Source: Acanthochromis polyacanthus (lineage: Eukaryota; Chordata; Actinopteri; Pomacentridae). From it: DNA of 64,000 nucleotides. The notes under the pieces were generated by a model. That model did no database searches, was not told the origin of the DNA, and saw only the letters and a list, made by a program, of their open reading frames with translations. The DNA lies in contig NC_067117.1 in the NCBI RefSeq assembly GCF_021347895.1, positions 32,246,067 to 32,310,066 on the forward strand, read 5' to 3'. The position numbers and the translations under genes are program-made. Every line of letters begins with the position of its first letter. Position 1 is the stretch's first letter. Positions 39,106 through 50,973 of this stretch are shown here, piece by piece.

Positions 39106-39739
39106 TATCCAATAATGATGCTACCATTTATATCTATATATACATTTATACATATACAGACATACACACATATCACATTTGTGCAGAAATAAAATTCATT
39201 TTTACCTTTAAAGCACCGCAGTATTTTTATTTTTGCAGCAAAATAATCCTGCTCCATGTTCACATTTTACATTTTTTAATAGGAAGCCCTAAAATGTAAT
39301 ATATGCCAGATATTATATATTTAGAATGTGACAAAATATATTAGAAATTGAGATTAAATCTTGCTGATGTTAAAAATGCTGTAAAAAATAAAAGAATTTG
39401 TCATTATTTGGAAACAATAACTCATAAAATATACAGTGTAAATTATGTTTTTTTTTAAAATACACAAATACAAATTTTAAACATTGCAAATTTAAGAAAA
39501 GTGAATTATATAGATTTTGAGTCATTTAGGACATGATTCAAGTTATTTGACAGTTTTTTAGTCATTTTGGACAAATTTTAAATTTTATACAATTCTTAGT
39601 AATTTAGGACAAATGTAAAATTTTTATGGATATTCTTTTGTATTCATAATGTGACCTGTTTTCACAAACATCCACACAAACAGAGCCACAGATAGAAGTG
39701 CTTTTAATTCATTACCACTGTGGAATCGATTTTCCCAGA

Positions 39740-39745
39740 CACACA

Positions 39746-39797
<52 letters not shown>

Positions 39798-39816
39798 CAC
39801 ACACACGTGTGTGTGT
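39740..39816. repeat. GCAC tetranucleotide tract with CA/GT palindrome
   Basis: About 15 GCAC units followed by ACACACACGTGTGTGTGT, a self-complementary stretch. Confidence 0.95.
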
Positions 39817-39823
39817 CTTGCTA

Positions 39824-39990
39824 TCATTGTGGGGACATACCATTGACTCCCATTCATATCTAACCCCGAACCCTTACCCTAACCCTAACTTTAACCAAAC
39901 CCTAACCCTAACCAAACAATGGCTAACCCTAAAGAAACGTTTTTGCACTTTTACTTTTTTCAGTAACAACAACAAATGTCCCCACAATGT
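39824..39990. repeat. repeat with telomere-like core and inverted ends
   Basis: ATTGTGGGGACATAC (39828) and its near-inverse TGTCCCCACAATGTA (39976) bracket several CCCTAA-type units (CCCTAACCCTAAC at 39871-39912). It is a dispersed fish-type repeat, not a chromosome end. Confidence 0.7.
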
Positions 39991-40006
39991 AACAAAAACA
40001 TGGGCA

Positions 40007-40193
40007 CACACACATACACACACACACACACATACATACAAACACAGGGTCAGACAGACATTGTTGTGTCTAGCCAGGTGTGTGTGTGTGTGTGTGTGTG
40101 TGTGTCAGGACTAGTTGAGCTGGTTTTGGTTTGGCAGCTAAGCACTGTTTGGAGAAGAACAGCATGTCTGGCTGGCACACACACACACCCTCG

Positions 40194-40237
<44 letters not shown>

Positions 40238-40281
40238 CCGCCACACACACACACCCGCCACACACACACACACACACACCT
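40007..40281. repeat. compound CA/GT microsatellites
   Basis: CA at 40007-40045, GT at 40078-40105, CA at 40180-40281 with CCCGCCAC interruptions. Confidence 0.95.
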
Positions 40282-40975
40282 ACCTTGATCTCACACTCAG
40301 TACTTCTTAGAACTGCTTTTATCGTATCCCAGGCACACAAACACCTGCAGTTTCAGAACAACAGGTTTGTCCCTGAATATATTTTTGGACTAAATGCTCC
40401 TAATTGCCACTGAAACTCTGTTTGCATGAAAATAAGAGATTTAACTTTACAAACTCTCTGTAGAAAACTTATCTGGATGCTGATTTATTAAAGTACTAAC
40501 AGGAGCAACTTCTTACAGGCGCGTCGGTGCATAAAAACATGCATTTTTATTCCCAGTGATACATTTAATCCTGACAAACAAAACCAAATTCTGCACAAGA
40601 GAAGGAGCTAATTATCACTTTGTATTTGGCAGTTGATTGACCAAACAAGAAATTAATGAGCAGCTGTCTTGATCACTGATTCCAAGCCTAAAAATAGCGG
40701 AATGTGCTGCTTTTTTCTCACTTTAAAGTGAATTAAATCTCTCTGGGTTTTGCATTGGCATCATCCTGAGCTGTGGAAAAACTGATTTCTGATGTTTTAA
40801 AGACAAGCAGATGATCAGGTCTTGAAGAATATGTGGTCACGAGGCAAGTGTAGGACGCACAATGCAGATTAAATGCAGGTTATTAAGGTATAGATTTTAG
40901 ATTTAGGTATCGCTACTGAAGGGCACTTTGGAAGTACAGACAGCAGGGATTGAATCGATGACTTTGTGAACCAAC

Positions 40976-41460
40976 CTGATGCACCGTCAATGAGTGTGTG
41001 TGTGTGTCTGTGTGTGCGCATACACACCCACTGCAGACTGTTAATGATTATTATTATTATGTCTTGTGTCACATTGGATCCCAGCCATGACACACACAGG
41101 CCTCATGCACATGACCTGCCCTGCAACTTCCCTCTTTTCTTTCACATTCAAATGAACAGTGTGTGTGTGTTTGTGTATGTAGATCTAAGTGTGTGTGTGT
41201 GTGTGTGTGTGTTGTGTGTGTGTGTATGTGCGCGGGGGTGTGAGACGACAGGGGTAGTCTAGCTCCTTCTGGCTAGAATTATAATGAGCATCGCACACAC
41301 ACACACACACACACACACTGAGCCAGACAAGCAGCTGATAATGAGGTTTGATTTTCATATGTTTCAGACAGAATGCTCTGCAGGTCAGCTCGCACACAGA
41401 GGAGCTGTGTGTGTTTGTAGTGTGTGTGTGTGTTTATCTATGTGTGTGTGTGTGTGATTT
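40976..41460. repeat. clustered GT/CA microsatellites
   Basis: GT runs at 40994-41018, 41160-41226, 41407-41456 and a CA run at 41293-41319. No coding signal between them. Confidence 0.9.
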
Positions 41461-41887
41461 CTGCTCTCCTTCTTGTAGGACTTTACATACTCTGACTTTT
41501 TCCATTGTTACCATTAGTGTTGGCTAGGTGTGTCGCTTTGCTTTCGTCTGTGTTTTCATGTATCCACGTCAGCGCAGCCAGACTTCTATTTACTTATTAT
41601 TTGTTTTATTTCTTGTCCTAAAGCACAGCCAGACTCCACTTTGTAGTTACAATAAAAGAAAAGGACTCGAAATAACAGGAGCATTGAATGGTGGGCTCTG
41701 CAGTAGGTGTTAATGTGTGGCTGTGCTGTGACTGACTGCGGTCAGTTCCAGACGCTCTCGCTGCTTTAATGCAGTGGTTTCCATTTGTTTTAAAAATATC
41801 AGTCTTACATCATTTACTGCTTGATTTCTGGAGAAGTACATTTTAAGATGCTGAATCGCCACATAGTTACCATAGATGATATTTACA

Positions 41888-43042
41888 CACTGCCTGTTCC
41901 AAAGAAAAAAAGTAGCCACTTGGATTTAACTAAAAAAATAGGTAAGAGCCTTCCACTGAATAATTACTGCAGTGATGAATACATTTCAGCTGCAACAATT
42001 TATTTAACTCTAGCTGATGCAGTGAGGAGTTTCTCATTTGTTAAACAACCATGTCTGAAGACATATCCTGTGGTCATGGAAAGGATGTTAATGTGTTTCA
42101 GAAGGGTGAAATTATTGGCCTGCATAAAGCAAAGAATACAACTATGGAGATTTCTGAAATGACAAAAATCAGGTTAAGAACTGTCCAACGCATTATTAAA
42201 ATCTGAAGGATAGTGGAGAACCATCATCTTTGAGGAGCAAATGTGGTTGGAACAAACTCTTAGATGATCGTAGGAAATCAACAGCTGAACTCACGACTAT
42301 TTTTAACAGTGAAAGTAAGAACATTTCCACAGGGATTGGAACTAAACAGTTGTAGCTCTAAGAAAACCACTGATCAGTGAGACTAATCAGGGAAAAAGCT
42401 TCAGTTTGCTATGGAGCATAAAGATTGGACTCTGGAGCTATGAAAGAAGGTCATGTGGTCTGATGAGTCCAGATTTACCCTGTTCCAAAGTGATGGGGGC
42501 AACAGGGTAAGAAGAGAGGCAGATGAAGTCATGAACTCACCATGTCTAGTGTCTACCAGCCTGTGGGAGTTAGGGTTATGATCTGGGGTTGATCAGGTTC
42601 ACCAACGTTATGTTCCCAAAGAATGAGGTCAGCTGACTACCTAAGTATACTAAAAAATACCAGGTCTTTACATCAGTGGAGTTTTTCTTCCCTGATGGTG
42701 TGGACATGTTCCAAGATGACGATGCCAGGATTCATGGGGCTCACATTGAGAATGAGTGGATCAGGGATCATAAGACGTCATTTTCACACATGGATTGACT
42801 CCACAGAGTCCAGACCTCAGCCCCACTGAGAATCTCTGGGATGTTTTGGAGAAGATTTGCTCCGACTCTCCCATCATCAATATAAGATCTTGGTAGAAAA
42901 TTAATGCATCTCTGGACAGAAATGAATGCTCTGACATTGCAGAAGCTTATTGAAATGGTGTCACAGTGAACGAGTGCCGTACTCATCGCTAATGGCAGTC
43001 CAACAAAATACAGTGTGCGACTTTTTATTTGGACAGGCAGTG
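41888..43042 (+). mobile_element. decayed Tc1-like transposon (third family)
   Basis: Terminal inverted repeats CACTGCCTGTTCCAAA (left) and TTTGGACAGGCAGTG (right, next to TA) enclose 1155 bp. Transposase traces on the + strand include QKGEIIGLHKAK (about 42099), VMWSDESRFTLF (about 42450) and SPDLSPTENLWDVLE (about 42805). Several stops and frameshifts are present. It is a different family from the copies at 2064 and 57536. Confidence 0.8.
42090..42990 (+). pseudogene. Tc1-like transposase remnant
   Basis: N-terminal helix-turn-helix residues (GEIIGLHKAKNTTMEIS), the WSDES catalytic region and the PTENLWD catalytic Glu region are all legible but broken by stops and frame changes. No single frame is long enough to function. 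Confidence 0.75.
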
Positions 43043-43382
43043 TATAAGCAGTGGCTGGATGTTTGCTGATTTTATCACCAGATAATCATACAATCTGACT
43101 ATTATTTTCATGTCCCGGCATTCTGAGAAAAAAAGGAAAGGAGCTTAGATTAAATCAAAATAAAACTGAAAAAATAGCACCCACGCCCACAGACAACAGG
43201 TGTCAAACACAAGATAACTCCATGAATTCAGCCCACGCGCTGATGAAGATGCACCGAGTCACGTCAACGGCGTGCAGATATTTTTAAAATCACAGCTTCT
43301 TATCGTCAAATAAACCGTCGCCCACTTCAGCAAACAGATGACACCGCTAGTCCAGCCTTCCTCACAAGTTAATACAGCAGCA

Positions 43383-43970
43383 TGGACTTTACTTTCAACC
43401 CTTAGATGCTTAAGTGGGTCAAAAATGACCCAGTGAGGTTGTTTTCTTTCAATATATTTGTAATGAAAAGTTTTTATCATTTCTTCTTCTTCTTTTTCTG
43501 TTATCAAAATGTTCAAAATCTTTTTTTAAATGAAAAATTAACATGTTTCAAACATGCAATCATTCTTATGTGGACAGAAATATAATACAAACAATAATAC
43601 AAATGATTATTCTTAACCAAAATGACCAAAAAATGGCATAAAAACACATTGATTCCTATACGAGTCATTTTTGACCCACTTATTGAAGAGTGTAGGGTCC
43701 AATCACTGAAGCACCTAATGGTTAAAAGTGATTTATTAACTCCTAAGTGTGCACTAGAGTCGCACAAATCAGTCATTTTTGCACAAGAGTAAATTTGAAG
43801 CACCTCGATGACACAAATGAGTCATTTTTGGGCAAAATTTATTAAAACTCAAAGCACTATGTAGCTCCTCCTTAACAAAACAACTTTTATTTCCTATGCC
43901 ACTGATCAAATATGATTGTTATACTTTCTGATCCACTTCGGGTCCAATCACTTGTGCATCTAAGGATTAA
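43383..43970 (-). repeat. family E dispersed repeat, long copy
   Basis: Bounded by CCCTTAGATGCTTAAGTGGG and a near-inverse CTTGTGCATCTAAGGATTAA. The 43730-43920 part matches 14660-14880 (caaatgagtcatttttg, tagctcctccttaac). It contains two GGGTCAAAAATGACCC-type palindromic segments. Confidence 0.55.
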
Positions 43971-45523
43971 GAAACAACTCAATGAAATGACTTTCAACCC
44001 CCCATCAACAACATTAAATTAAATTTCGTCACAAGCTGCAAAGTCTTGTGTGGTTTTAATCAGCTGATGTTGCTCATGAAAATAGTGAATCACTGTGATT
44101 GGTGGAGAAGCGGCAGGATGGAAACTGTGACCTTCACAGTGACAGGATGTTCATCTTGTGACTATAGTACTCAGCAATTTCCAACAACAAAGTAACCCAC
44201 TGTAGTGTGTGACTTATAGTTATGTTACTGTGTTTTTAAGTTATTATCTGAGTTCAAAGCAATTATGTAAATAGCAGCTTGTTCACAGCAAAGCTCTAAG
44301 AATACAGTTTCTAAAGAGTTGCTTTACTTTATTATTGTGGCTTTATTCAGAATAGTCAAATCTGCGATTAACCAGTTGTGTAAAAGGACTTTATAGTGAT
44401 AAGATTGAGGGTCAGAGGTCACAGCACATGATTTTATTGATGAGTTAGCTCTGTGTGTCTCAGAGTCATTGACCTACTCTGCGTTAGCATTAGCATCGCC
44501 AGCGTTCCAGATGGGACTCACAGTTTAACATGGGACTTCCCTGGATTAGCATGCTAAATTTAGCCTAATGCTCCCCTGTCCTGTCCTGGCCTCTCCTCGA
44601 TTCGCTCTATGTTCTTCTGCGCCAACTCTCCTCTGTTCCACACCGGTTTCCTTTACTACGTCTACCAGTAGTTTATCTTCTAATCTACTCTGATGTGCTT
44701 TGCCTCCTCTCTGATGTCTCTAAAATAGTTCAGTTCCTCCGTTTATCTTCTTCATTCTACTCAACATTTATATTAGCTGCTTACTTACAAAAAGTGGAAG
44801 TTATGTTTTAGATTTCGTAAATGCTGTGTCTTAGATAATTGACATACAGCAGTGTTTTGTCTGGTCTGACGGGCCTTGGAGCCATGCCAGATTCAAAAAC
44901 ACCAGCAGCAGCACCCAGTGGTTGACTTCCCGGCAGGGTTTTTCTTTCAAATTTCCTCTTTTTTCTTGACATTTTAAGACTTTTCTTTTCTTCTGTGGCC
45001 ACTGTGACATACTAGGCTCTGTAATTATAAATTTTTAGCATTTTGATGCACAGATCCAACATCTATGGCAGTTAAAGGACCAACTTGAACAAACCAAGTA
45101 GAAGTTGGATCTGTTCCCAGTCTGCAGTCTAGGACGGGGTGATAGGATAGCATGTACCACACGATAAGACACATTTCAGAAATTTTACAAATTCTCCAGT
45201 ATGATTTGGTCGTCACCAGCTCTCTGCTTGTCTGCAACTTCAATGGACAGAGTTTTAAATCAATTGTCTGTACGGCAATGTTGCATTTTTGCATAATTCT
45301 AAATTCTAAAAACTCTAAAATTCGATTCTCGTATCGTGATTTTGTCATTGAGTTTGATCAAAACACACATCGTGGCACACTGTATTTTGATATTAAACCA
45401 ATCCAAATTCCTATATAGTCACTGCAGCGGACATCTTTATCTCATGTGGTACAGTCAAAAATGAACATGAGTCCCAAGATGTATGGAGAACGACTACTGA
45501 TGAGAGATGAGAAATGGAAAGTA
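43971..45523. other. intron 1, no gene seen
   Basis: 45130-45420 and 46270-46510 share an old duplicated segment (ctgtacggcaatgt, gagtttgatcaaaacacacatcgtggcacac) flanking the two family A copies. The 44450-44760 part is unique. Confidence 0.4.
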
Positions 45524-45827
45524 ACCTACCGTTCAAAAGTTTAGGGTCACCCAGGCAATTTCATGTTATCCATGAAAACTAACACTTTTATTCATGTGCT
45601 AACATAACTGCACAGTTGTTTTCCAATCATCAATTAGCCTTTCAACACCATTAGTTAACACAATATAGCACATGTAATGTGATAAATGACTAGAATAGTC
45701 ATTTATCACATGAGCAATGTACAGACTGTATTTCTGATTCATTTAATGTTATCTTCACTGAAAAAATGCTTTTCTTTCCAAAATAAGGACATTTCTAAGT
45801 GACCCCAAACTTTTGAAGGATAGTGTA
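45524..45827 (+). mobile_element. family A MITE, internally shortened
   Basis: Both ends are present, but the block around the conserved CTCTGTACCCCTATGG is missing and a short palindrome (aatgactagaatagtcatt) marks the junction. Confidence 0.8.
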
Positions 45828-45925
45828 CGTGAATAAAAGTTGCTCTGTATTAGCTAAAGTTTATGTTATTAGTGAAAGTTGCTCAATATTAGTCAGAGTT
45901 GCTCTAAATGAGTTAAAGTTGACCT

Positions 45926-46278
45926 ACACTACTGTTCAAAAGTTTGCAGTCATCCAGACAATTTCATGTTTTCCATGAAAACTCACACTTTTATTCATGT
46001 GCTAACATAACTGCACAAGGGTTTTCTAATCACCAATGAGCCTTTCAACACCATTAGCTAACACAATGTAGCATTAGAACACAGGAGTGATGGTTGCTGG
46101 AAATGTTCCTCTGTACCCCTATGGAGATATTCCATTAAAAATCAGCTGTTTAACAATGATATTAACAATGTATAGACTGTATTTCTGATTAATTTAGTGT
46201 TATCTTCATTGAAAAAAATGTTTTATTCTGAAAAAAAAGACATTTCTAAGTGACCCCAAACTTTTGAACGGTAGTATA
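45926..46278 (+). mobile_element. family A MITE
   Basis: This copy is 100 bp after the previous one in the same orientation. Both ends are present; the Smad octamer is mutated to GTATAGAC. Confidence 0.85.
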
Positions 46279-46719
46279 GTTCAAAATCAATCATCTGTAC
46301 GGCAATGTGGGATATTTGTGTAATTCTTGCATCATTGGAAGTGAGGAACTTGATTTGTCATTGAGTTTGACCAAGACATACATCATGGCACACTCTATTT
46401 TGATATTAAGCTATCAAAATTCCCATGTAGCCACTGTGACAGTTAAGCATGACCATGTGTCCCAAACGAGACATATTGAGAATGACTCCCGATGAAAGGT
46501 GAGAATCTGAAAGTGGATGGATAGAAAGATGAGGAGGGACGATAACTGAACCCCTCGACTGCAAACTCACGCACACATAAACACTCACATTCCACACACT
46601 CAGACACAGACTGCTCCATTTTCCCACTGTTGAAAACAGCAGTGGGAGTTTTATGGACCAAAGTTCCCACACTTGTTGGCTGCTCTGTGACCGCGGCTTC
46701 CAAAGTCAATGGAGAGTGT

Positions 46720-46895
46720 GATTGTGTGTGTGATTGTGTCTCCGTGCATGTGTGTGTGTGTGATTGTGTCTCCGTGCATGTGTGTGTGTGTGTGTGTGAT
46801 TGTGTCTCCGTGCATGTGTGTGTGTGTGTGTGTGATTGTGTCTCCGTGCATGTGTGTGTGTGGTGTGTGTGATTGTGTCTCCGTGCATGTGTTGT
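46720..46895 (+). repeat. 30-37-bp minisatellite, five units
   Basis: ATTGTGTCTCCGTGCATG recurs at about 46732, 46762, 46799, 46834 and 46871, separated by GT runs of differing length. The frames with repeated [11 protein letters not shown] peptides are by-products. Confidence 0.9.
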
Positions 46896-47129
46896 GTGTT
46901 TGTCCCAGCCCCCTTCGACCCCCTATAGCTTTTCTCATGGAAATTGGCAAGCAAATTGTGTGAACCTATGACCTATAACTTTCTCCCTCTCCAACACACA
47001 CACACTCACGCATAAACACACATGCACAGACACACACTCTCTGTCCCACACACACACACATAGACACAGCTGTCTGTGCTATTTCTGACTACCCAGACTG
47101 TCGAGTCATCCGAGGACTGAGGAAGGGGG

Positions 47130-47470
47130 GAGGAATTAGCGAGCTTCTCTCTCTTTCTCTTCCTGCCCTTTTCTCCTTCCCTTTCTAACTTTCCACTCCT
47201 TTCATCATTGATTTCTTCTTTTCTCTCTCTTTTTAGCTCCCTAACTACTTATTTTCTCTCTCATTTTCTGCTTCTTCTTTCTTGCCCCTTTCCTTCCGTT
47301 CTCCTTCCCTGCTCGCTCTTCCGACTTCTTCCCATCCTTCCCACCAAACTTTTTCCCTTCCCCGTCTTCCTCCATTCCTTCTTTTCCTCCAACCACCACC
47401 GCCTCCCTCCGTCCTGCTGCCTTCTCCCCCTCCATGTCTGTCCGCCGGCTCTCCCTCTCTCCCTCTGAGC
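47130..47470. repeat. polypyrimidine tract
   Basis: 340 bp of almost pure C/T on the + strand, irregular rather than tandem. A GGAGGAGGAGGAGG run follows at 47514-47540. Confidence 0.85.
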
Positions 47471-47638
47471 CATCTGACTCGGCAATGACCGGCTGTGACC
47501 TTTAGCTGAATGCAGGAGGAGGAGGAGGAGGAAAAGGAGGCGGATAGACAGAGAGCAGGCAGCGGATGACAAATGAGCTAATTGCTTTAGATTAACCCTG
47601 GAGTGTCTGCCTGCCTGCCGGGCCCTCAGCCTCCTCCT

Positions 47639-47646
47639 GTCTAGAC
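47639..47646 (+). promoter_or_regulatory. palindromic Smad-binding element
   Basis: This is an exact GTCTAGAC in a GC-richer unique stretch (about 47580-47700) with a nearby GTGTCTGCC half site. Confidence 0.45.
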
Positions 47647-48256
47647 AACACCACAGAGGGAGGGAAGAGATCAGCAGTCCCTCTCATGCAACACAACTGA
47701 CAAGGGAACACGTTTTTATGGCTCTTTTTTTCTTGCTGCACAAGGAAAGTTGAAAGAACTTGAGAGCTGAGAGTCAGACGAGGACAGTAAGAAGACAGCA
47801 GGAAGTTGTTTATTGAGCGGCTGATTGATTATTAACCAACTCTGCAGTATAAAGTCCTGCACCTCTATGGAAACAGCACAGCCACGGATAGAAGGAGAGA
47901 GATGTGTTTTGTGCAGTTTAACAAAGTTATGTTGCCATAAATCAATCAATCAAGTGCCATGCCATTCAGCGTAGGCGATCGTTTCTCTCCATCGAATCCA
48001 AACTTTAGCTTTCTGAACTGAGACTGTTGATCGTTCCATGTGCAGCCATGATGTCAGTCCGTCCATCATTTTCATTCTCTGTCTGCCTCAGCCTCTCTTC
48101 CCATTCATTTTTCCAGTTGTGATCATATATTTCAGGGTCTCTTTCCTTAAGATGTGTCCAAAAATGTTGTGCTTATTCTGTCTGTAATAGATATTACATA
48201 GCATACGTCTATAAAATCACATCTCTGCTGCAGTGATTTTGGTTGACATTTTACCA

Positions 48257-48827
48257 CATTACTGTTCAAAGTTTTGGGGTCACTCAGGAAATATCATGTT
48301 TTTCTTTCATTCACATGCTAACGTAATTATACAAGGGTTTTCTAATCATCAATGAGCCTTTCAACACCATTAGCTAACACAATGTAGCATTAGAACACAG
48401 GAGTGATGGTTGCTGGAAATGTTCCTCTGTACCCCTATGGAGATATTCCATTAAAAATCAGCCATTTCCAGCTAGAATAGTCATTTATCACGTTAACAAT
48501 GTCTAGACCAGTGGTTCTCAACCCTGTTCCTCAGGACCCACTATCCTGCATGTTTTAGATGCTTCCCTGCTCCAACACACCTGATTCAAATGATCAGCTC
48601 GTTATCAAGCCTCTGCAGAAGCCTGATGACGAGCTGATCATTTGAATCAGGTGTGTTGGAGCAGGGAAGCATCTAAAACATGCAGGATAGTGGGTCCTGA
48701 GGAACAGGGTTGAGAACCACTGGTCTAGACTGCATCTCTGATTCATTTAATGTTATCTTCATTGGGGGGAAAAAATGCTTTTATTTCAAAATATGGACAT
48801 TTCTAAGTGACCCCAAACTTTTGAACA
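48257..48827 (+). mobile_element. family A MITE carrying a nested hAT MITE
   Basis: The copy is continuous apart from the 214-bp insertion at 48509-48722. The insertion duplicated GTCTAGAC, so two copies of the octamer now flank it. Confidence 0.88.
48509..48722. mobile_element. hAT-Charlie-type palindromic MITE
   Basis: This 214-bp near-perfect palindrome starts CAGTGGTTCTCAACCC and ends in its exact complement. Arms of about 94 bp surround a loop of about 26 bp. An 8-bp direct repeat, GTCTAGAC, lies on both sides (48501-48508 and 48723-48730), the hAT hallmark with the family's usual nTCTAGAn target. The nearly identical arms point to a recent insertion. Confidence 0.93.
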
Positions 48828-50280
48828 AATCAGAAGTGCCCACAGGTGTTACCAATACTGTAAAAAATGGTGACTTTACATACTACAAATTTTTTTACTG
48901 TTTACAGTTATTTTTTGCCTCAACTCTACTCTGTGTAAACACAGTCTGCAGTTCAGCCCAATTCAGCCCAACAGAATTTTTAGATATTTACAAAATCTGA
49001 TCAGCACAAGCTGTTGTCGCATTTAGAATAAAGAGATTTTATTAGATATCATGATTTCAAGCTCATATTTGGTTTGTTTCAGTTCCAAAGATACTGGAAA
49101 TGACACATGATGAGTTCAAAGACTGTCAGACAATTGATACGTGATATTATATCATCTTTAAACATCATGTGTGCGCTGACATATCAGCTGAAATGGTCAA
49201 AAATTAGTAAAAAAGACAAACATTTCCTTGTTGTAATTACCTGTAGAATAATGCTTGGGGATTATGCATTTATATAAGATGAAACAAGCAAGCTGAAAAT
49301 GCCATTTGTGCTTAATTGAGACAGTTTATAGGCAAAAAAGCAGAGATTTTGTTTTAGGCAGAGTAGAACAGCCTCTTTTACAGCTTCTTGTAAACACTGA
49401 AAATGAATACACAATTCAAAACAAGTGTACGAACAGTTTATTTTAGATAAATAGCACATTTTATTGAATTTACAGGTCATTTAAAAATTCCGATGGGGAA
49501 AGTGGCTGCTTTTACTTCGTGTTTCTGGATGCAGCTCGAATGCAAACTTGAATCATCATTAAACCCTGAGCACCATCCGCCTCCATGTTTCAGTCGCATG
49601 TTGTCGCTTTGGATCGCACACGTGAACGTGGAGTTGAGCCTCAGCGACTCACCCAGAAGCCTGCTTCCTGCACACCAAAGGAACAGTGTTATTGTGTGTC
49701 TTTGCTGAAGCGTGTTTTAGCCTTCAGGATGTTTTTCAGCGGTGCATCTGCACAGCACAGTTGCTTTAAAAGTCATTTTGCCTTGCCAAAAAGGCCCCTG
49801 AAATTGAAAAGGTTGAGAGAGTGGATAAAGAAGAAGTTGAGGGAGAGGAAGCATAAAAAAAAAAGAGGGTTAAAGGCTTTGGTAGACTCTTTAATGTGTT
49901 TTAAATTTTCACATGATGAAAAAAAATGACCAAAATGTTGCAGAAAAACAATATTGCAGTGCTTAGCTACAGTGGGAAAATCAGTATTGTTGTGCAATCT
50001 TGTTTCTTTTGGAGACGGACTGACACTGTGCAGATGAAGAAATGATTTCCCTGTTAGTGTGCAGGAAGAAGGGAGTGACGTAAAGGACAGAAAATGAAAG
50101 AGAGGCAACAGATAGAAAAGAGAAAGCATGGACAATGAGAAAGGACAAGATGGAGGAGGCTGACCTCCCATGGTTTAGAGCTGAGAAGTCGTGTTCTCAA
50201 GCAGCATACAAGGTATTTTTATTACATTATGGAAAATCTGATCAGAGAAGCTGAACAGAAACAGAATGATGACCGTAGCT
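48828..50280. other. intron 1, no gene seen
   Basis: 48880-49110 belongs to the old dispersed repeat shared with 51640-51930. The rest is AT-rich and unique; frames at 49493-49929 and 49773-50171 overlap antisense and look non-coding. Confidence 0.35.
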
Positions 50281-50404
50281 ACTAAAACTTTGACATTTTA
50301 GGTAATTTATGTTGCTGAAAACACTCTGAAACTCCAATTCTGCATCAATATTAAATTGTAAATTACTGTCAGATGTGTTAACTGTGCTACAGAGTTACCC
50401 AGAT

Positions 50405-50973
50405 CCTTTCCTATCCTATCTTTAATTTTCTGTCTTTCCTTTCTTTTCCTGTCTTTTATTTCCTTTCATTAATTTCCTTTCCTTTCTTTTGTGTCTTTCC
50501 TTTCCTGTCTTTATTTTCTTTCCTTTCCTTGATTTTAATTTCCTTTCCTTTCATTTCCTTTCCATTTTTTTCCTGTCTTTCCTTCTCTTTCTTTCCTATC
50601 TTTTATCTCTTTTCATTAATTTCCTTTCTTTTCATGTCATTCCTTTCTTTATTTCCTTTCCTTTCCTTTCCCTTCCCGCCTTTCCTTTCCTTTAGTTTCC
50701 TTTTTTTACTGTTGTTCCTTTCCTTTCTTTTCTTTTTGTTTTTCTTTCCTTTCCTTTCCTTTCCTTTCCTTTCCTTTCCTTTCCTTTCCTTTCCTTTCCT
50801 TTCCTTATTTCCATTCCTTTCCTTTCCTTTCCTTTCCTTATTTCCTTTCCTTTCCTTTCCTTTCCTTTCCTTTCCTTTCCTTTCCTTTCCTTTCCTTTCC
50901 TGTCGTTCCCTTTCCTTTCCTTTCCTTTCCTTTCCTTTCCTTTCCTTTCCTTTCTTTTCCTTTCCTTTCCTTT
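50405..50973. repeat. TTTCC pentanucleotide array
   Basis: Imperfect until about 50745, then almost pure TTTCC units to 50970, a long homopyrimidine tract. Poly-FPFLS frames are artefacts. It is flanked by direct repeats (50281-50404 and 51022-51149). Confidence 0.95.

Noticed and set aside
39870..39925. chromosome-end telomere
   Set aside because: Only a few CCCTAA-type units, interrupted, and flanked by unique gene-bearing DNA on both sides.
39698..40413. 138- and 145-codon frames with TH repeats
   Set aside because: Translations of GCAC and CA tracts.
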